Origin: Liriodendron chinense
Lineage: Eukaryota > Streptophyta > Magnoliopsida > Magnoliales > Magnoliaceae
Length of the DNA: 64,000 nt
Assembly (NCBI GenBank): GCA_003013855.2
Contig: PVNU02002362.1
Coordinates: 116,899-180,898 of the forward strand
Direction of reading: 5' to 3'
Shown piece by piece: positions 23,450-34,739 of the stretch. Numbering within the stretch: the stretch's first letter is position 1; the number at the start of each line of letters is the position of its first letter. Position numbers and translations under genes: made by a program. The notes beneath the pieces were generated by a model. That model ran no database searches. It was not told the DNA's origin and saw nothing but the letters and a program-made list of their open reading frames with translations.

Positions 23450-24695
23450 TGTTAGAACTTAGAAAAAGAAGAGAGAAGAGATCAGAACTACTCGTCAGCA
23501 GTCCTTCTTTCTTTTTCTTTTTTTCGTGTTTCTTTTATTCTGGGGGAATTCTGAGTATAGAGACATTCATAGACAATCATAAGCAATCACAAAGTGTACA
23601 CAAGAGAGAGATATCACAAGGTGAATTTTATTCTAGAGATTCTGAGATCTTTTACATTCCAGGCTGTGATACTGGTCACGAGCCTTTAATTACATCAACG
23701 GTTGATCACCCTTGATTGGAAGGCAAAAACTAATCCGCCGGGGATTATGGTTTTGAGTTCATGGTCGTTTAGACCTTTGTTTTCTTGTTATGGACTGAGC
23801 CACATTTGTTAGACACGCCGGATGTCTGTGTCCCATTTTCTTTCGGATTGTCCGGGTTGAGAGACTATCAGGATTCGAGTGGTGCAACTCGGGGCCCGCG
23901 CCTGTTACTGTGAACAGGTGACCGCTGGAATACACGATCCTCGAATGTTGGTCGGCATGACCTAAGGCCCGCGCTCGTACTTTTATGACGGGTGACCTTA
24001 GGAAAGCACTCCGCAACGTTCCCGAACGAGGGTTTTAATCGAGTGGTGCAACTCTGAGCCTGCGCCTGTTACTGTGAACAGGTGACCGCTGGAATACACG
24101 AACCTCGAAATGTTAGTCGGCATAACCTAAAGCCCGCGCCCGTATTTTTATGACGGGTGACCTTAGGAAAGCAATCCGCAACTACCTCATCAGCTCAACC
24201 GACGGACCCGTTGTCGATGGGTAGGGCATCGACTGTCTTTTTCATAGTGGCGGTCCATAGCAAGATGTTTCAAGCTTAGTTAGAACTCTTTGTTTGTGGT
24301 TTCTCGTGGTAACCATAACCCCTTAGGTTTAACCTCGGACCTTTATCCGGGATGAATAGAGCTTTGTTCAGTAAAGTAAATGTGTTTCTTCTGGAGTCGG
24401 GCGACTCGTCTTCAACAACAATCTTTCTTCTGAGTATTTTCAATGATCTATTTGGGATCAAGTAAGCTTTATCGAGCCAAGATCTTTTGAGAATCCAAAT
24501 TCAATGGGTTGGATCGGCTATCTCCGATGCCTGTAAGTGGCAAGTATAGGGTCCGATGGGTGCCCACATATGCCCATTTCTTATGAATAATGGGGATCGG
24601 TGCCCCGTGAATGCTTGACCCGGCTGTAGGATAGCCTGAGTACTTCAGCTTTGCCTCAGCGTCTTCGAGATCGCGGTTGATTTCAACTGGCATTA

Positions 24696-25262
24696 GTCAA
24701 TTTTCAAGCCAACAGGGCACTTCCCAGGGCTGAAAATGACTGAGTAGTGGACCTGTTCGCGGTCTGATTAGAGAGACCGGAGAGTATTATCGATAACCAT
24801 CTCTGAACAGGGGTGGATTACGTCCACAAAGATCGCGGTGCGATCGCATTTCGATTTGCTTAGCAAAAGTCAATTTTCGGGCCAACAGGGCACTTCCTAG
24901 GGCTGAAAATGACTAAATAATGGACCTATCTGCGGTCTAATCAGGAAAATCGATGAATATAATCAATGACCGTCTTTGAACAGGGGCGGATTACGTCCAC
25001 GAAGATCGCGGTGCGATCGCGTTTCGATTTGCTTAGCAGAAGTCGATTTCCGGGCCAACAGGGCACTTCCCAGGGCTGAAAATGACTAAATAATGGACCT
25101 GTCTGCGGTCTAATCAGGGAAATCGATGAATATAATCAATGACCGTCTTTGAACAGGGGCGGATTACGTCCACGAAGATCGCGGTGCGATCGCGTTTCGA
25201 TTTGCTTAGCAGAAGTCGATTTCCGGGCCAACAGGGCACTTCCCAGGGCTGAAAATGACTAA
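24696..25262. repeat. 173-bp tandem repeat in the left LTR of B
   Basis: Units start at 24696, 24869, 25042 and a partial one at 25215, each with 'ggccaacagggcacttcc' and 'gatcgcggtgcgatcgc'. The right LTR has only two full units plus a partial (41981, 42154, 42327), so copy number changed after insertion. Confidence 0.9.
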
Positions 25263-25650
25263 GTAGCGGGCTTGCCGACCACTTGATTAGGGTATTCGAG
25301 GGTCCTGAGATCGGATAACCTTGTCGCAGTGCATGATTATGGTGTATCATGTCATGTAGAAGAAAAGTTTCCCTCTCGGGCTCGGTCCAATTCCGCCCGA
25401 TTCTACTCGTTTTAGGCCGTTTTCGGCTCTTTCGGAAGGATTTTCGGGGCTGCCAAATTGGCTAAGTTTTGGTTATTTTAGACCAAAACACTGATTTGGT
25501 CCATTTATCATTGACCGTTGGAGAATCTGATCCGGTGGATGGATAGATCTCATCGAGACGCATCCAGGAGAGGCGGTTTCATCAAAATCCGATCTCGGAC
25601 GAAGGCGGGCCGTGCGATGGAAGGTCCACCCATCCCATCAGCGTCCAGGC

Positions 25651-26370
25651 GCATGGGGGAGTGTGTAAAGGTGCATGTGGCCATTTTACAAGCGCATGTG
25701 GCATTGCATCATCTGTCAAGCACATGTGGTCATCATCCGAGCGCATGTGGTCATCATCCAGGCGCATGTGGCCTCGTTTTCATGAAAAATGGAAGTTCGG
25801 GAGGCAATCCCTGTGCATGTGGTGGTGCACATGCGCCTGGACCTAAGGAGTGGGCGCATGTCCCTCCCAGACTTAGCGGATTTCAGAATTTTCCGGCCAG
25901 AAAAGCTGGCACATGTGGGGGATATGCCGGCGCATGTGCCCAGCACTTAGAAAATTTCAGGATTTTCTTCCTGAACTTGGGATTCCGGCGAGGAAATCCC
26001 TTTCCGGTGAGGGTTTTCGGCGAGGGAATACACTCCGGCCAAGGCATCCAACGAGGGGAGAGAAAGTAAGCGCATGTGGTGCTTACATCACTCTGAGGTC
26101 GGCGGGGGATGATCTCGTGCTGATGAGTGAAGTGACTTCACTATTTATAGGGGATAATCGGGTTTGGGTCCGGTCCGGCGGGTATTTCCCGGTGCATGTG
26201 GTGGAAAACAGTGTCAAGCGCATGTGGTTGGAGGCCAGGCGCATGTGGTTGGAGGCCAGGCGCATGTCCTTTACCGGCGCATTTTCCAACGCTTTTCGAA
26301 AAAGTGTTTCATTCACTTCCTTTCACTGATAGAGTGCAAGCGCATGTGGTTGGAGGCCAGGCGCATGTGC
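25651..26370. repeat. Cluster of GCGCATGTG words in the LTR of B
   Basis: The word (a/g)GCGCATGTG(g) or a one-base variant (gcacatgtgg, gtgcatgtgg) occurs well over ten times here, in both orientations, on both sides of the minus-strand TATA box. In places it is repeated in register with ttggaggccag (26218-26270). More copies are at 26718-27075, and a second cluster lies outside the LTR at 27355-27730. Confidence 0.8.
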
Positions 26371-27177
26371 TTTGCCGGTGCTTTCCCACTACTTAGCCAG
26401 ATTTTCAGGATTCCAGCACTTAAAAAATTTCAGCATTTCAGCTCCTACGAGGGACCTCCAAAGGACAGCTACCTTTTCTAGACATGCACTCACTGTCGCC
26501 AAGCCACTTTTAGGCTAGGATTGACCTCCTGAATGAACGGGGTGGGGTGTGGAAGTCCAGATGTTGCTAATTTTGGTACTTCCTTCCTAATTTGGAGCCT
26601 CCGGGTCGGCTTGTCGTATAGGAACGTTGTTCTGGGGAGCGCGCGCATGAAAATATGCATCGTAATGACTTCAAACTTGCTATTTAAGGGTTTTGGGGCA
26701 CTCCGGATCATTTGGCGGGAAGCGCATGTCCAGTTTCACTCTGAAATGGTAGCTGTAGGCTTACGGACCCTTTTTTGTCAGCTCCAAATGGGGATGAAAC
26801 GCATTTCGAGGTGCACAGGTAAAAATATGCACCGGATGACTTTGAAACTTGCAGGTTAAGGGTTTTAGGACATTTCAGATCATTTGGCGGTGAAGCGCAT
26901 GTCCAGTTCTACTCTGAAATGGTAGCTATAGGCTTACGGACCCTTTTTGTCAATTTCGAGCAGGGACGAAACGCATTTCGAGGTGTGCGGGCAAAAATAT
27001 GCACCGAATGACTTCGAAACTTGCAGGTTAAGGGTTTTAGGACATTTCAGATCATTTGGCAGTGAAGCGCATGTCCAATTTCACTCCGAAATGCTGTTTA
27101 TGGATTTTGGTCGCTACCAAGCGATCAGGGTTGTGATGTCGTTTTGCAATGGTTGCAAATTTGAGCCCCAACAAGTG

Positions 27178-27201
27178 CCCCCCCCCCCCCCCCCCCCCCC
27201 C
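27178..27201 (-). other. Polypurine tract of element B: 24 consecutive G
   Basis: A run of 24 C on the plus strand lies 4 bp inside the left LTR end, exactly where the plus-strand primer tract belongs for a minus-strand element. A pure homopolymer PPT of this length is unusual. Its exact length could be affected by sequencing. Confidence 0.75.
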
Positions 27202-27262
27202 GGTGTGCTGCGCTGGATGCTTACGTCATGCCAGTGCAGTGCACTGGTTCCCCAGGCTCAAG

Positions 27263-27270
27263 TATAAATA
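27263..27270 (+). promoter_or_regulatory. TATA box of the antisense PMD gene of B
   Basis: tataaata is on the plus strand, 90 bp inside the LTR, in a promoter-like context (cttacgtcatgccagtgcagtg upstream in part, agttgactcactgagcc downstream). It faces the PMD gene whose ATG is at 28372, so that gene seems to have its own promoter independent of the sense LTR transcript. Confidence 0.6.
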
Positions 27271-28371
27271 GTTGACTCACTGAGCCATTCCATAATTTTC
27301 CAAGTCAGAAAACTCAATTTTCCCAAGGTGAGAGAGCTCATCCTCGAGCTACAGGCGCATGTGGTCCCCTTGTGGGCACATGTGGCCTACCATCCATTTT
27401 CCGACGGAGAACTCCCCTCAGGCGCATGTCAAATTGCCTCTGAGGATGTGGGCGCATGTCCCAGGCGCATGTTGTTCTGGGCATGCACCTAGGGCACTGC
27501 CTAAACTTGTGTCTTTTCAAAAAAATCAGAGGTGGGTGCATGTGAGGATGCACATGCGCCTGGTGCATTGAATTCCAAGCTTGTTCATTTCCTTCTTTTG
27601 AGCCGGGCGCAAGTCAGATTGGACATGCGCCTGAGACTTATGGAATGAAGTTTCACTTTCAAATTTTTAGAGATTGGGCGCATCTGAGGGGCCACATGCG
27701 CCCGGGGCTTCACCTTGGGCCCATGTGAGCCCAACACTTAGCCAAAATTTTCATTTTTAGCCCCTACTTTGCACTTGTGAAGAAATGGCATTTCCGGCTC
27801 CGTTTGTCAGTCAAATTCAGTGCTGTTTGAGGCTAGATCACTTAAAATTCAAGCACGATTGGAGCTTAGTGCTTTGGGCCTATAGTTGGCTGCCTACTTT
27901 GGCCTACACAACTCGTGACTGTCTATTTTAGGCAGGTTCAGAGTATGTCTGCCAGAGTGCGCTTATAGCGTCCCGATTGTTTGTAAAGTTGTTGTGGGCG
28001 AACAGTTGCGTATGTATGATGCTGAAACTGTTTCCTGACTCTGTCCAGTATCTGCTTAGAAGCACCTGGACTTGTCAAGGCTACTTTTGGGCTAAATGCA
28101 TGGATGTATTGTGGGTTCAGTCTATGATTTTGTGTGTGCATCGATCCTATGTATGCGTGCATGTATGATGGCAGTTGCTTTGTTATGAAATGCGTATGAT
28201 GATCGATATGCTATGCTCTTGATTTTGTTTGCTTTCATGCTCTTCATGCTTGTGCTCTACATGCTGTGCTTGTGTTTGTGATATGATTTTGTTAGGCTAT
28301 TTGCCCATGTGTATCAAGTTGTTTTCTAATGTTGCTCTATTTACGCGTTGCAGTGAATTGCAGTAGCGACA
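27271..28371 (+). other. Leader of the antisense PMD transcript of B
   Basis: About 1.1 kb without a credible frame. Between 27355 and 27730 it carries about ten copies of (g)GCGCATGT or its reverse, the same word that fills the LTR of B. The 3' end (28140-28365) is T/G-rich and ends in 'tttacgcgttgcag', a probable acceptor just before the ATG context, so a leader intron is likely. Confidence 0.5.
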
Positions 28372-31300
28372 ATGGGATCCTCCGGTGAAACCTCTGGGTC
28401 GCATGCTTCTGGTCCGACGCTGATGAAGCGCGGTCGAAAAAGAATAGCTGAAGGTCCTTCTAACCCTCCTCCTCCAAGACGTAACTCTCGCTTCTTTCCT
28501 ACAGTCGAACCCGAGATAAAAGATTTCACGGAGCGTATTGGGCAGCTTCCTCGTGAAGTGCTGGTGCCCATCTTCGTCAACAAGACAGCGCCTGAACCTC
28601 CAAAGCATGGAACAGAACAAGAGTGGGTCTATTGGTATGCCCAGCTTGCTGGTGTGGCGAGTGCCATCGAGGCGGGTCCTCAAGATATATCTGTTCAAAA
28701 TGTAGAAGAGAATCTGACGGGTCAGAAAGGTAAGAAGAAAGGAGGACGAGGAAAACAACCGATCAAGGCGCTCAGTTAAGCGGAGCGATTGACACAGCTC
28801 CTCGACTTGAAATATGAAAGGATGAAGATTGGATGGGAGAGCAACAAGATCACTGCTGAGCTTGGCATCTGCATCACGAACCCCTACAATGGCGAAGTCA
28901 TCTTGCACCAGAAGTCTCTTATGAGGTGTAAACCTTTTCCGAGCATCGAGCCATCTGATGTTCGTAGACCTAGCCAGTTCTACGGAGTGAAGAGATGGTC
29001 TTCAGTTCCTGAGAGATTACTCACCGCCACCCTGGGAAGCAACGGGAAGCAACAAAAAGTTGGTGAGATTAAGTAAATAACTTTCCTCATGCCTACGTGT
29101 GATCCGCATGCACCTTATCCGACTCATTTCTTTGAGACGGTGCGTTAAAGATTCCTTCCTATGAGCACGTCCGCAATGTGGGAGACTTCGAGCTTCCGTA
29201 CCCGAGGGCATCTGAATCGTCATGACAGCTACATCCCCTGGGCGAAGGAGATTCTGATCCGGCACGAGGCTGTGTTGAGGGAGGTCGCGCTCTACTATGC
29301 CATCGAGGCGACTGCCGGCTTCTTTCCACGAGATCCGACGATTCTCAGGGGCTTCTTAAATTACTGGAGTTCTGTTACCAACTCTTTCCATCTTCCTCAA
29401 GGAGAGATGAGCATAACCCTCTGGGATCTTAAGATGATGGCAGGCCTACCCATACGTGGCGGATATTATCATGAATATATCCCCTCTGATGAAGAATTGT
29501 CTGGCTTCAGGCGCGAAGGTGATCGGAAGGCCTATCATTCCAAGGCGTGTTTAGAGTTGTTCAATGAATTGCAACAATTTGACTGCATTACAAAGATACA
29601 CTATGAAGATTGGTCAGTTTACTTCAGCCATGGCTTGAAGTAAGTCTTCCCAGGACATTCCTTTCTTTCTTTCTTCTCATGATGTATGCTCTTTTCTCCT
29701 GCATAGCTTCTTATGTGAAATTCTCTCTCCTTTCTCCCTTTCAGGATCGACTACAGAAAATATAAAGTTGATGTTAAAAGAATAAGGGCTTTACGACAAA
29801 GGTTCCAATGCAAATTTCCTTGCCCGAACGTATTGTCTCCCACTTGCGAGCTAGCAGGCTTCCTCCCTTACTGGTTGTCCGCAGTCGCGCTTCCCAGATC
29901 GAAGAGTGCTGATGGTGTCAGGGTTTCTTGCTTTGTCATGGTGGGTGCCCTTGCCAGTGGTCAACGTCTTGCTATAGCGCCACCTGTACTCTGCAGCATA
30001 TATAGAGCGTTCGGTTATGTTGCCAGTAATCCGGACAAACCTGCCGATGGAATGAACGCTGCCCATTGCCCGTGGCATTATTTCTACGGCTGGTTAGGCG
30101 TTTATTTCCCATGGGTATATGGCATGAAGCCTCACACCTACTTCTTTCCGGACCGAGTGCCTCTTATCAGGTTCATGAAGGCCAACATGGTGCTTAAGAC
30201 GCCAGAATGGGTGTCTTCCAGGATCTGCAGTGAGAATGAAGTTGACTTTTACCATTTTCCTACTTCCATTGTTGATGAAGATATCGAAGTCGTCGATGAT
30301 GAGGATTCGGTTGACTCTTTTGACAGAGAATTCCTAATATCAATCCGGACCGCCTCTCTCCCGTTCCGCGAAGGCATGAAGTTCTGGCGCGAGCCTTATT
30401 ATCCGAGCAGGTTCGCCAGACAGTTCGGCTACGATCAGGGCATTCCGTCGACTCTTCCGAGCGTGACGAGGATAGAACGAGCATATGCCACGGGTCTTGT
30501 CCATTGGGAGTGGATGTGGGACCAACTTTTGCTGACACGAACTGGCGCGAGGTTCTTGTTGCCTGGCGGTAGTCGACGTCCCGCGACTTCTTATGGTTGG
30601 ATGAGATGGTGGGTGCATCAGTACACGCGCATCCAGGATGCCAAACCTGTCGATTTCCCTCTCTATCTCTCTCCTCCAAGGTTAAATGACGTTCCTGAGG
30701 ACGGTCTTGGTTATCTTTGTGAGCAGCGTGAGGCCATCGGAGTTCCTGGTACCAGCCATCTGACTTCCTTGAACGTGCCGATCACTCGTAGGAAAGAAGA
30801 TGGAGCGTTAGACGGATGGTATTGCTTCGGGGTCCCTATACAGAGACGTCAGCAAGGGGTCGGATCTTCGCGTCCTCCGGCAGAGACTGCTCCTCCGTCT
30901 GTCGAAGAGGATGAGCCTACGGAAGGCATGGCAGGAGTTAGACCTTCTGATGATTTCGTTGACAATCTTCCACCGGGCCGCGCGAGAGATCAGTTGAGAG
31001 TCAAGATAAGACTCACACCAAGAGTTCACCCGTCAGCACCTGAGAAAAACTTAAGAAAGGCAGAAATGTTACATATCAAGAAGTGGGGGAGTTCGGATCC
31101 GTCGTTGCAGATCACTACTCCAGAGATAGTGGTAGGTGCGACTGTTGCCGATAGCCGTGAAGAAGGTGAGCTTCGGTCTGGTGCTACAGAGGAGATTGCA
31201 GACGAAGAAGATATAATTATCGATAATCGTGACAGAGGTGAGTCCGAGCCTGCAGATGTCGAGGGGGATAATGCCGAAAATGGTTCTGAAGCCGGTGATG

Positions 31301-32836
31301 GTCAGGGAGCAGCGTGCCTCGATGGTTCGGGGTCACAGCTTGAAGATGAACCTGTAGATTATTCTGGTGATGACTGGGGAGTGGACCATGCCAACGATCA
31401 CAGCAACGATGATTCCCTCGCGAATTATTATGATAACGATGCCGGAGTCGGGGGTGTAAGTGATCTTGACGATGTTGCCATGGCAGTGATCGAAGCACAA
31501 CTCTACGACAACGTCAGGGTCCAACCTTCTTCCGAGCCTTTAGTCTTCGTCTCTCAAACTGTTGCGGCACCGACTACGGGGTTGTCGACGGATGTTCCTC
31601 CTTGTTTGCCCGTTCGTGCTGGTAACACCGAGGGATCCGTTCCTGGGCTTGAGATACGTGAGGGGAATGTCGATCCTTCTTCGGTCCTTTCATCAGGCTG
31701 TTCATTGCGAGTAGACTGTCCTGTTGAGTTGGAGGTCGTGGATACGTCACGCTCTGCTGCAGTTGAAGTCGGACCCGACGTTCCGCGAGCACAAGGTAAG
31801 AAATGCGATTGTGGTTCTGCTTTGTACTTTTCTTCTTTGATTCCTGCATAATCATACTAAACATATTTTGTCATTATTATCTTATTTCTACAGATCTTAT
31901 TGGGTCAGTACCTGCCTCTGCCACTTCCGTCACGTCGTCTCCTGTTGTGACTATTGAACTGCCGGGCGAAGCTTTGGAAACAGTTGTTGATTCCGGGACA
32001 TGCATTGCGGGACCTTCGGAGCCTGCCATTGATCTTCCTGCCATTCCTGGTATGACTCCTTCGCACTTTACATTAGATTATGACTTGTAGTTTCTGCTTC
32101 CATTTTTGCTAACGCATCAGTTGTTCGTCTTGCATTCTTTCTTGCAGCTGCCGTCGATTCAGGCGTCGCCATTGCTATGATGTCGGACATTCCTGCATTT
32201 GAACATTTGGATTGTTTTGGTCAGAGCGTGTTCAAGGGCCTGCTGTTTAGCCTTGCGAAGGCGTTGGCCGATCCACAAGAATGGCATATGCTAGGCGCTG
32301 GCATGAAAGCGCTGGAAGCTTGTGTCGGAGTAGTTGGGTCTGATGCACTCGTGGTTATCAATCACATCTCTGCGTTCGAAAGCTCCCTCGCAAATGTAGT
32401 GGCCGCTGAGCGCGTCGAGCCCGATCCTGCTATCGAGGAGAAGCATAGAATTGTAGAGTCTTTGGGACCTGCAGTGGAACGTCACGCGCATTTTACGGCG
32501 AACGCACGAGAATCCCTACAAAATAATAAGATACAGTATGAAGGGTGCTTGGGCCGTATAGCTGAAATCGACGCTGAGATTGAGCGTCTGCAAGCGGAGA
32601 AGATCGTCGTGAGCTTCGAAGCTGTCCGTCTCGAGTCAGTAGTTACTCAGGGTCAGATAACGGTCACGCGGCTCGAGAGTGAGGGCGAAGCAGCGCGCAA
32701 GCAGTTGGAGGATTTGACTGTTGAACTTCAACATGTTCCTGATCCTGCGGAGGTGTTATCTGTAGCAAAGTCAGCGATGGAAACTGCCAGGGTGGCCGTG
32801 ATCAGGCTGATATCGGGATGTTTGGAGAAGCTTTGA
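28372..32836 (+). CDS. Antisense PMD accessory gene of element B, multi-exon and nearly intact
   Basis: Starts MGSSGETSGSHASGPT (basic, disordered, with KRGRKRIAEG). The PMD core is in 29161-31000: NRHDSYIPWAKEILIRHEAV, NYWSSVTNSFHLPQGEM, LKMMAGLPIRGGYY, CPWHYFYGWLGVYFPW, YPSRFARQFGYDQGIP. A long acidic region follows (31000-31790). The last exon (32148-32836) ends in a helical coiled-coil-like part (EIDAEIERLQAEKIVV). GT-AG introns of about 100 bp fit at 29640-29744, 31796-31893 and 32050-32147; another is likely near 29060-29149. One in-frame TAA (28777-28779, CAA-like) is the only clear stop. Such extra ORFs are known in Tat elements, sense or antisense; function unknown. It is convergent to integrase, with 580 bp between the ends. 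Confidence 0.75.
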
Positions 32837-33417
32837 TCTTTCGCTCCCGATGCTCTCCTTCTTGAATTCAAATGTATAAAAATGATCGTAGGATCTTACC
32901 TTTAGAAAATTTTGTAGTTGGTGTAAGAGATACTTACCTTTTCACCATTCATGTACACGGCGTCGAAAAGATGTCAACCAAACTTTTGTTAAATGAAATG
33001 ACAATAGCAATTACTTTTCTATCGTGTTATGTTTGTGTGATGTGTGTTAGAATGGTCTACAATAATAACAATAATAATCGCAATTCTAGTAAGTGATGAA
33101 TGTAGAATGAAATGAAAAGAGTAATGCTTCCCTTTGTCGTCGATTTCGGGAGTGTCCAGGATTTCTGAACTCGGGATATTCTCGTGTCGTAGACGAATGG
33201 TCCTTCTTGGTTATTTCTCCATAGCAAGAGTAAGGAAGACCTGCAAGAATACGAAGTAACTGATTAGCTTTTGTAAGTACAGGCTTATCTACTGTATTCT
33301 ACTCCATTTCATTCTCCGTTTCTATCCTTACTTATTACATTCCCTCTCTTGGGGAGTTTACATTTCTCATTTTATGTAAAGGAAAGTAACAGGTGGACTG
33401 TTAGGGGTAATATTTCT
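32837..33417. other. Convergent spacer between PMD gene and integrase of B
   Basis: AT-rich stretch without credible frames. It must contain the 3' end of the antisense transcript. 'aataataacaataataatcg' near 33060 is a small microsatellite. Confidence 0.5.
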
Positions 33418-34736
33418 TCAAGAACCGGCCATTAATTGCAAAACTGCTCCGCCACCATCGAAATTCACTAAACGGTAGGCCCCGTTGGAGTAAACTTCTT
33501 CTATGATGCATATCGGGTCCCACTTAGGGTCGAACTTTCTCTTTGTAGTGTGCGCGGCTGTCGGTCGCTTCATTACAAGTACCAAGTCACCCTTCTTGAA
33601 GGATCTACCCCTGACTCGCTTGTCATACGCTGTTGACATATGCTTCTGGTACATCTCTAGCCGTTGTTGTGCCGCGAGCCTCTTCTCGTCCAAGGCATCG
33701 AGCTCAACCATCCTGAGCTCAGCATTACGGTCATCTGTCAAGGAGTTCCGAAGTGCTACTCGCAGGGACTCGACCTGAACTTCCATAGGGATGATGGCCT
33801 CCGTGCCATATACTAGTGAATAGGGGGTAGCCCGCGTTGCTGTGCGGTGCGTAGTACGATATGCCCAGAGCGCTTTGGGTAACCGTTTGTCCCAATCTTT
33901 CTTATTCTCTGCCACCGTTTTCTTCAGAATCTTCACGATGGTTTTGTTGAATGCCTCAGCAAGCCCGTTTGCAGGAGGATAATAGGGTGTTGAGTAGCAA
34001 TGCTTGATCTTGAACTTGGCACACAGCTTGTCGATCACGGCATTTCGGAAGGGCGTGCCATTATCCGTGACGATCCGATCGAGAATACCATGTCTATAGA
34101 TGATGGCGTTCCGGATGAAACCCTTCACTTGTTTAGCTTTCACGTTCTTCAGGGCCACAGCCTCAGCCCACTTAGAGAAATAATCTGTTGCCGCCAGTAT
34201 GTACTGGTGCCCTTGAGAGGAAGAGGGGCTAATGGGGCCTATCACATCCATTCCCCAGGCCGCAAAAGGCCAAGACATCACTGACTGATGCAGTTCTTCT
34301 GGAGGTATATGTATGATGTCAGCATGTATCTGACACTGATGGCATTTTCTGACGTAGTCCATCGCATCTTTCACCATGGTGGGCCAATAATAGCCCATGT
34401 GCCGCACTCGATGATGTAGGTTCCGTCCGCCTTGATGCGCACCACATTCTCCTCCGTGCGCCTCTCTCAGCGTATCATGAATTTCTTCTCGAGCCAGGCA
34501 TCTTGACAGCGTTCCATCGCTGGAGCGTCGATACAGTACCTCTTCTAAGAGGATGAATGAGCTGGCACGCCTTCTGACTTGAGTGCGCATTTGCGGATCC
34601 TTGGGTAAGAACCCATACCTCAAGTAATCAGAGAATGGTCTTCTCTAATCTTCCTCTTCTGTGATCTCAAAGCAATGTACAGGGCTTGCACTTGTGACAT
34701 CCTCGGCTGCTGTGAGGGATTGCAATATTCTCCTTT
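33418..34736 (-). pseudogene. Integrase of element B
   Basis: A 401-aa open frame (33418-34623) plus an N-terminal extension to about 34736 across a stop (EED*RRPFS). It has an HHCC zinc-binding region (EAHGGECGAH...RHMGYYWPTM...KCHQCQIH), the catalytic D, D and E in WGMDVIGP, IVTDNGTPF and NGLAEAFNKTI, the usual ALWAYRTTHRTATRATPYSLVYG block, and a C-terminal DNA-binding part (RGRSFKKGDLVLVMKR, KFDPKWDPICIIEEVY). All catalytic residues are present. It is split from RNase H by a frameshift near 34738. Confidence 0.9.
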
Positions 34737-34739
34737 CTT

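Larger units (their letters stand above)
23450..27173 (-). repeat. Element B left LTR (3' LTR)
   Basis: TGTTAGAACTT to GAGCCCCAACA on the plus strand. It contains a duplicated 'cccgcgcctgttactgtgaa' unit (near 23895 and 24060), three full 173-bp repeats (24696-25214), many GCGCATGTG words (25651-27075), a minus-strand TATA box (tataaatag, near 26143-26151) and three units of about 174 bp near 26720, 26895 and 27066. The extra length relative to the right LTR comes largely from one more 173-bp unit and extra GCGCATGTGG units near 26220-26290. Confidence 0.95.

Noticed and set aside
27178..27201. PolyC run as an assembly gap or artefact
   Set aside because: It sits exactly at the PPT position next to the LTR end of B, so it is taken as real; only its length is in doubt.
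29851..30679. Minus-strand frames opposite the PMD gene of B
   Set aside because: The plus-strand frame has 672 codons, known PMD motifs and splice sites; the minus frames have none.
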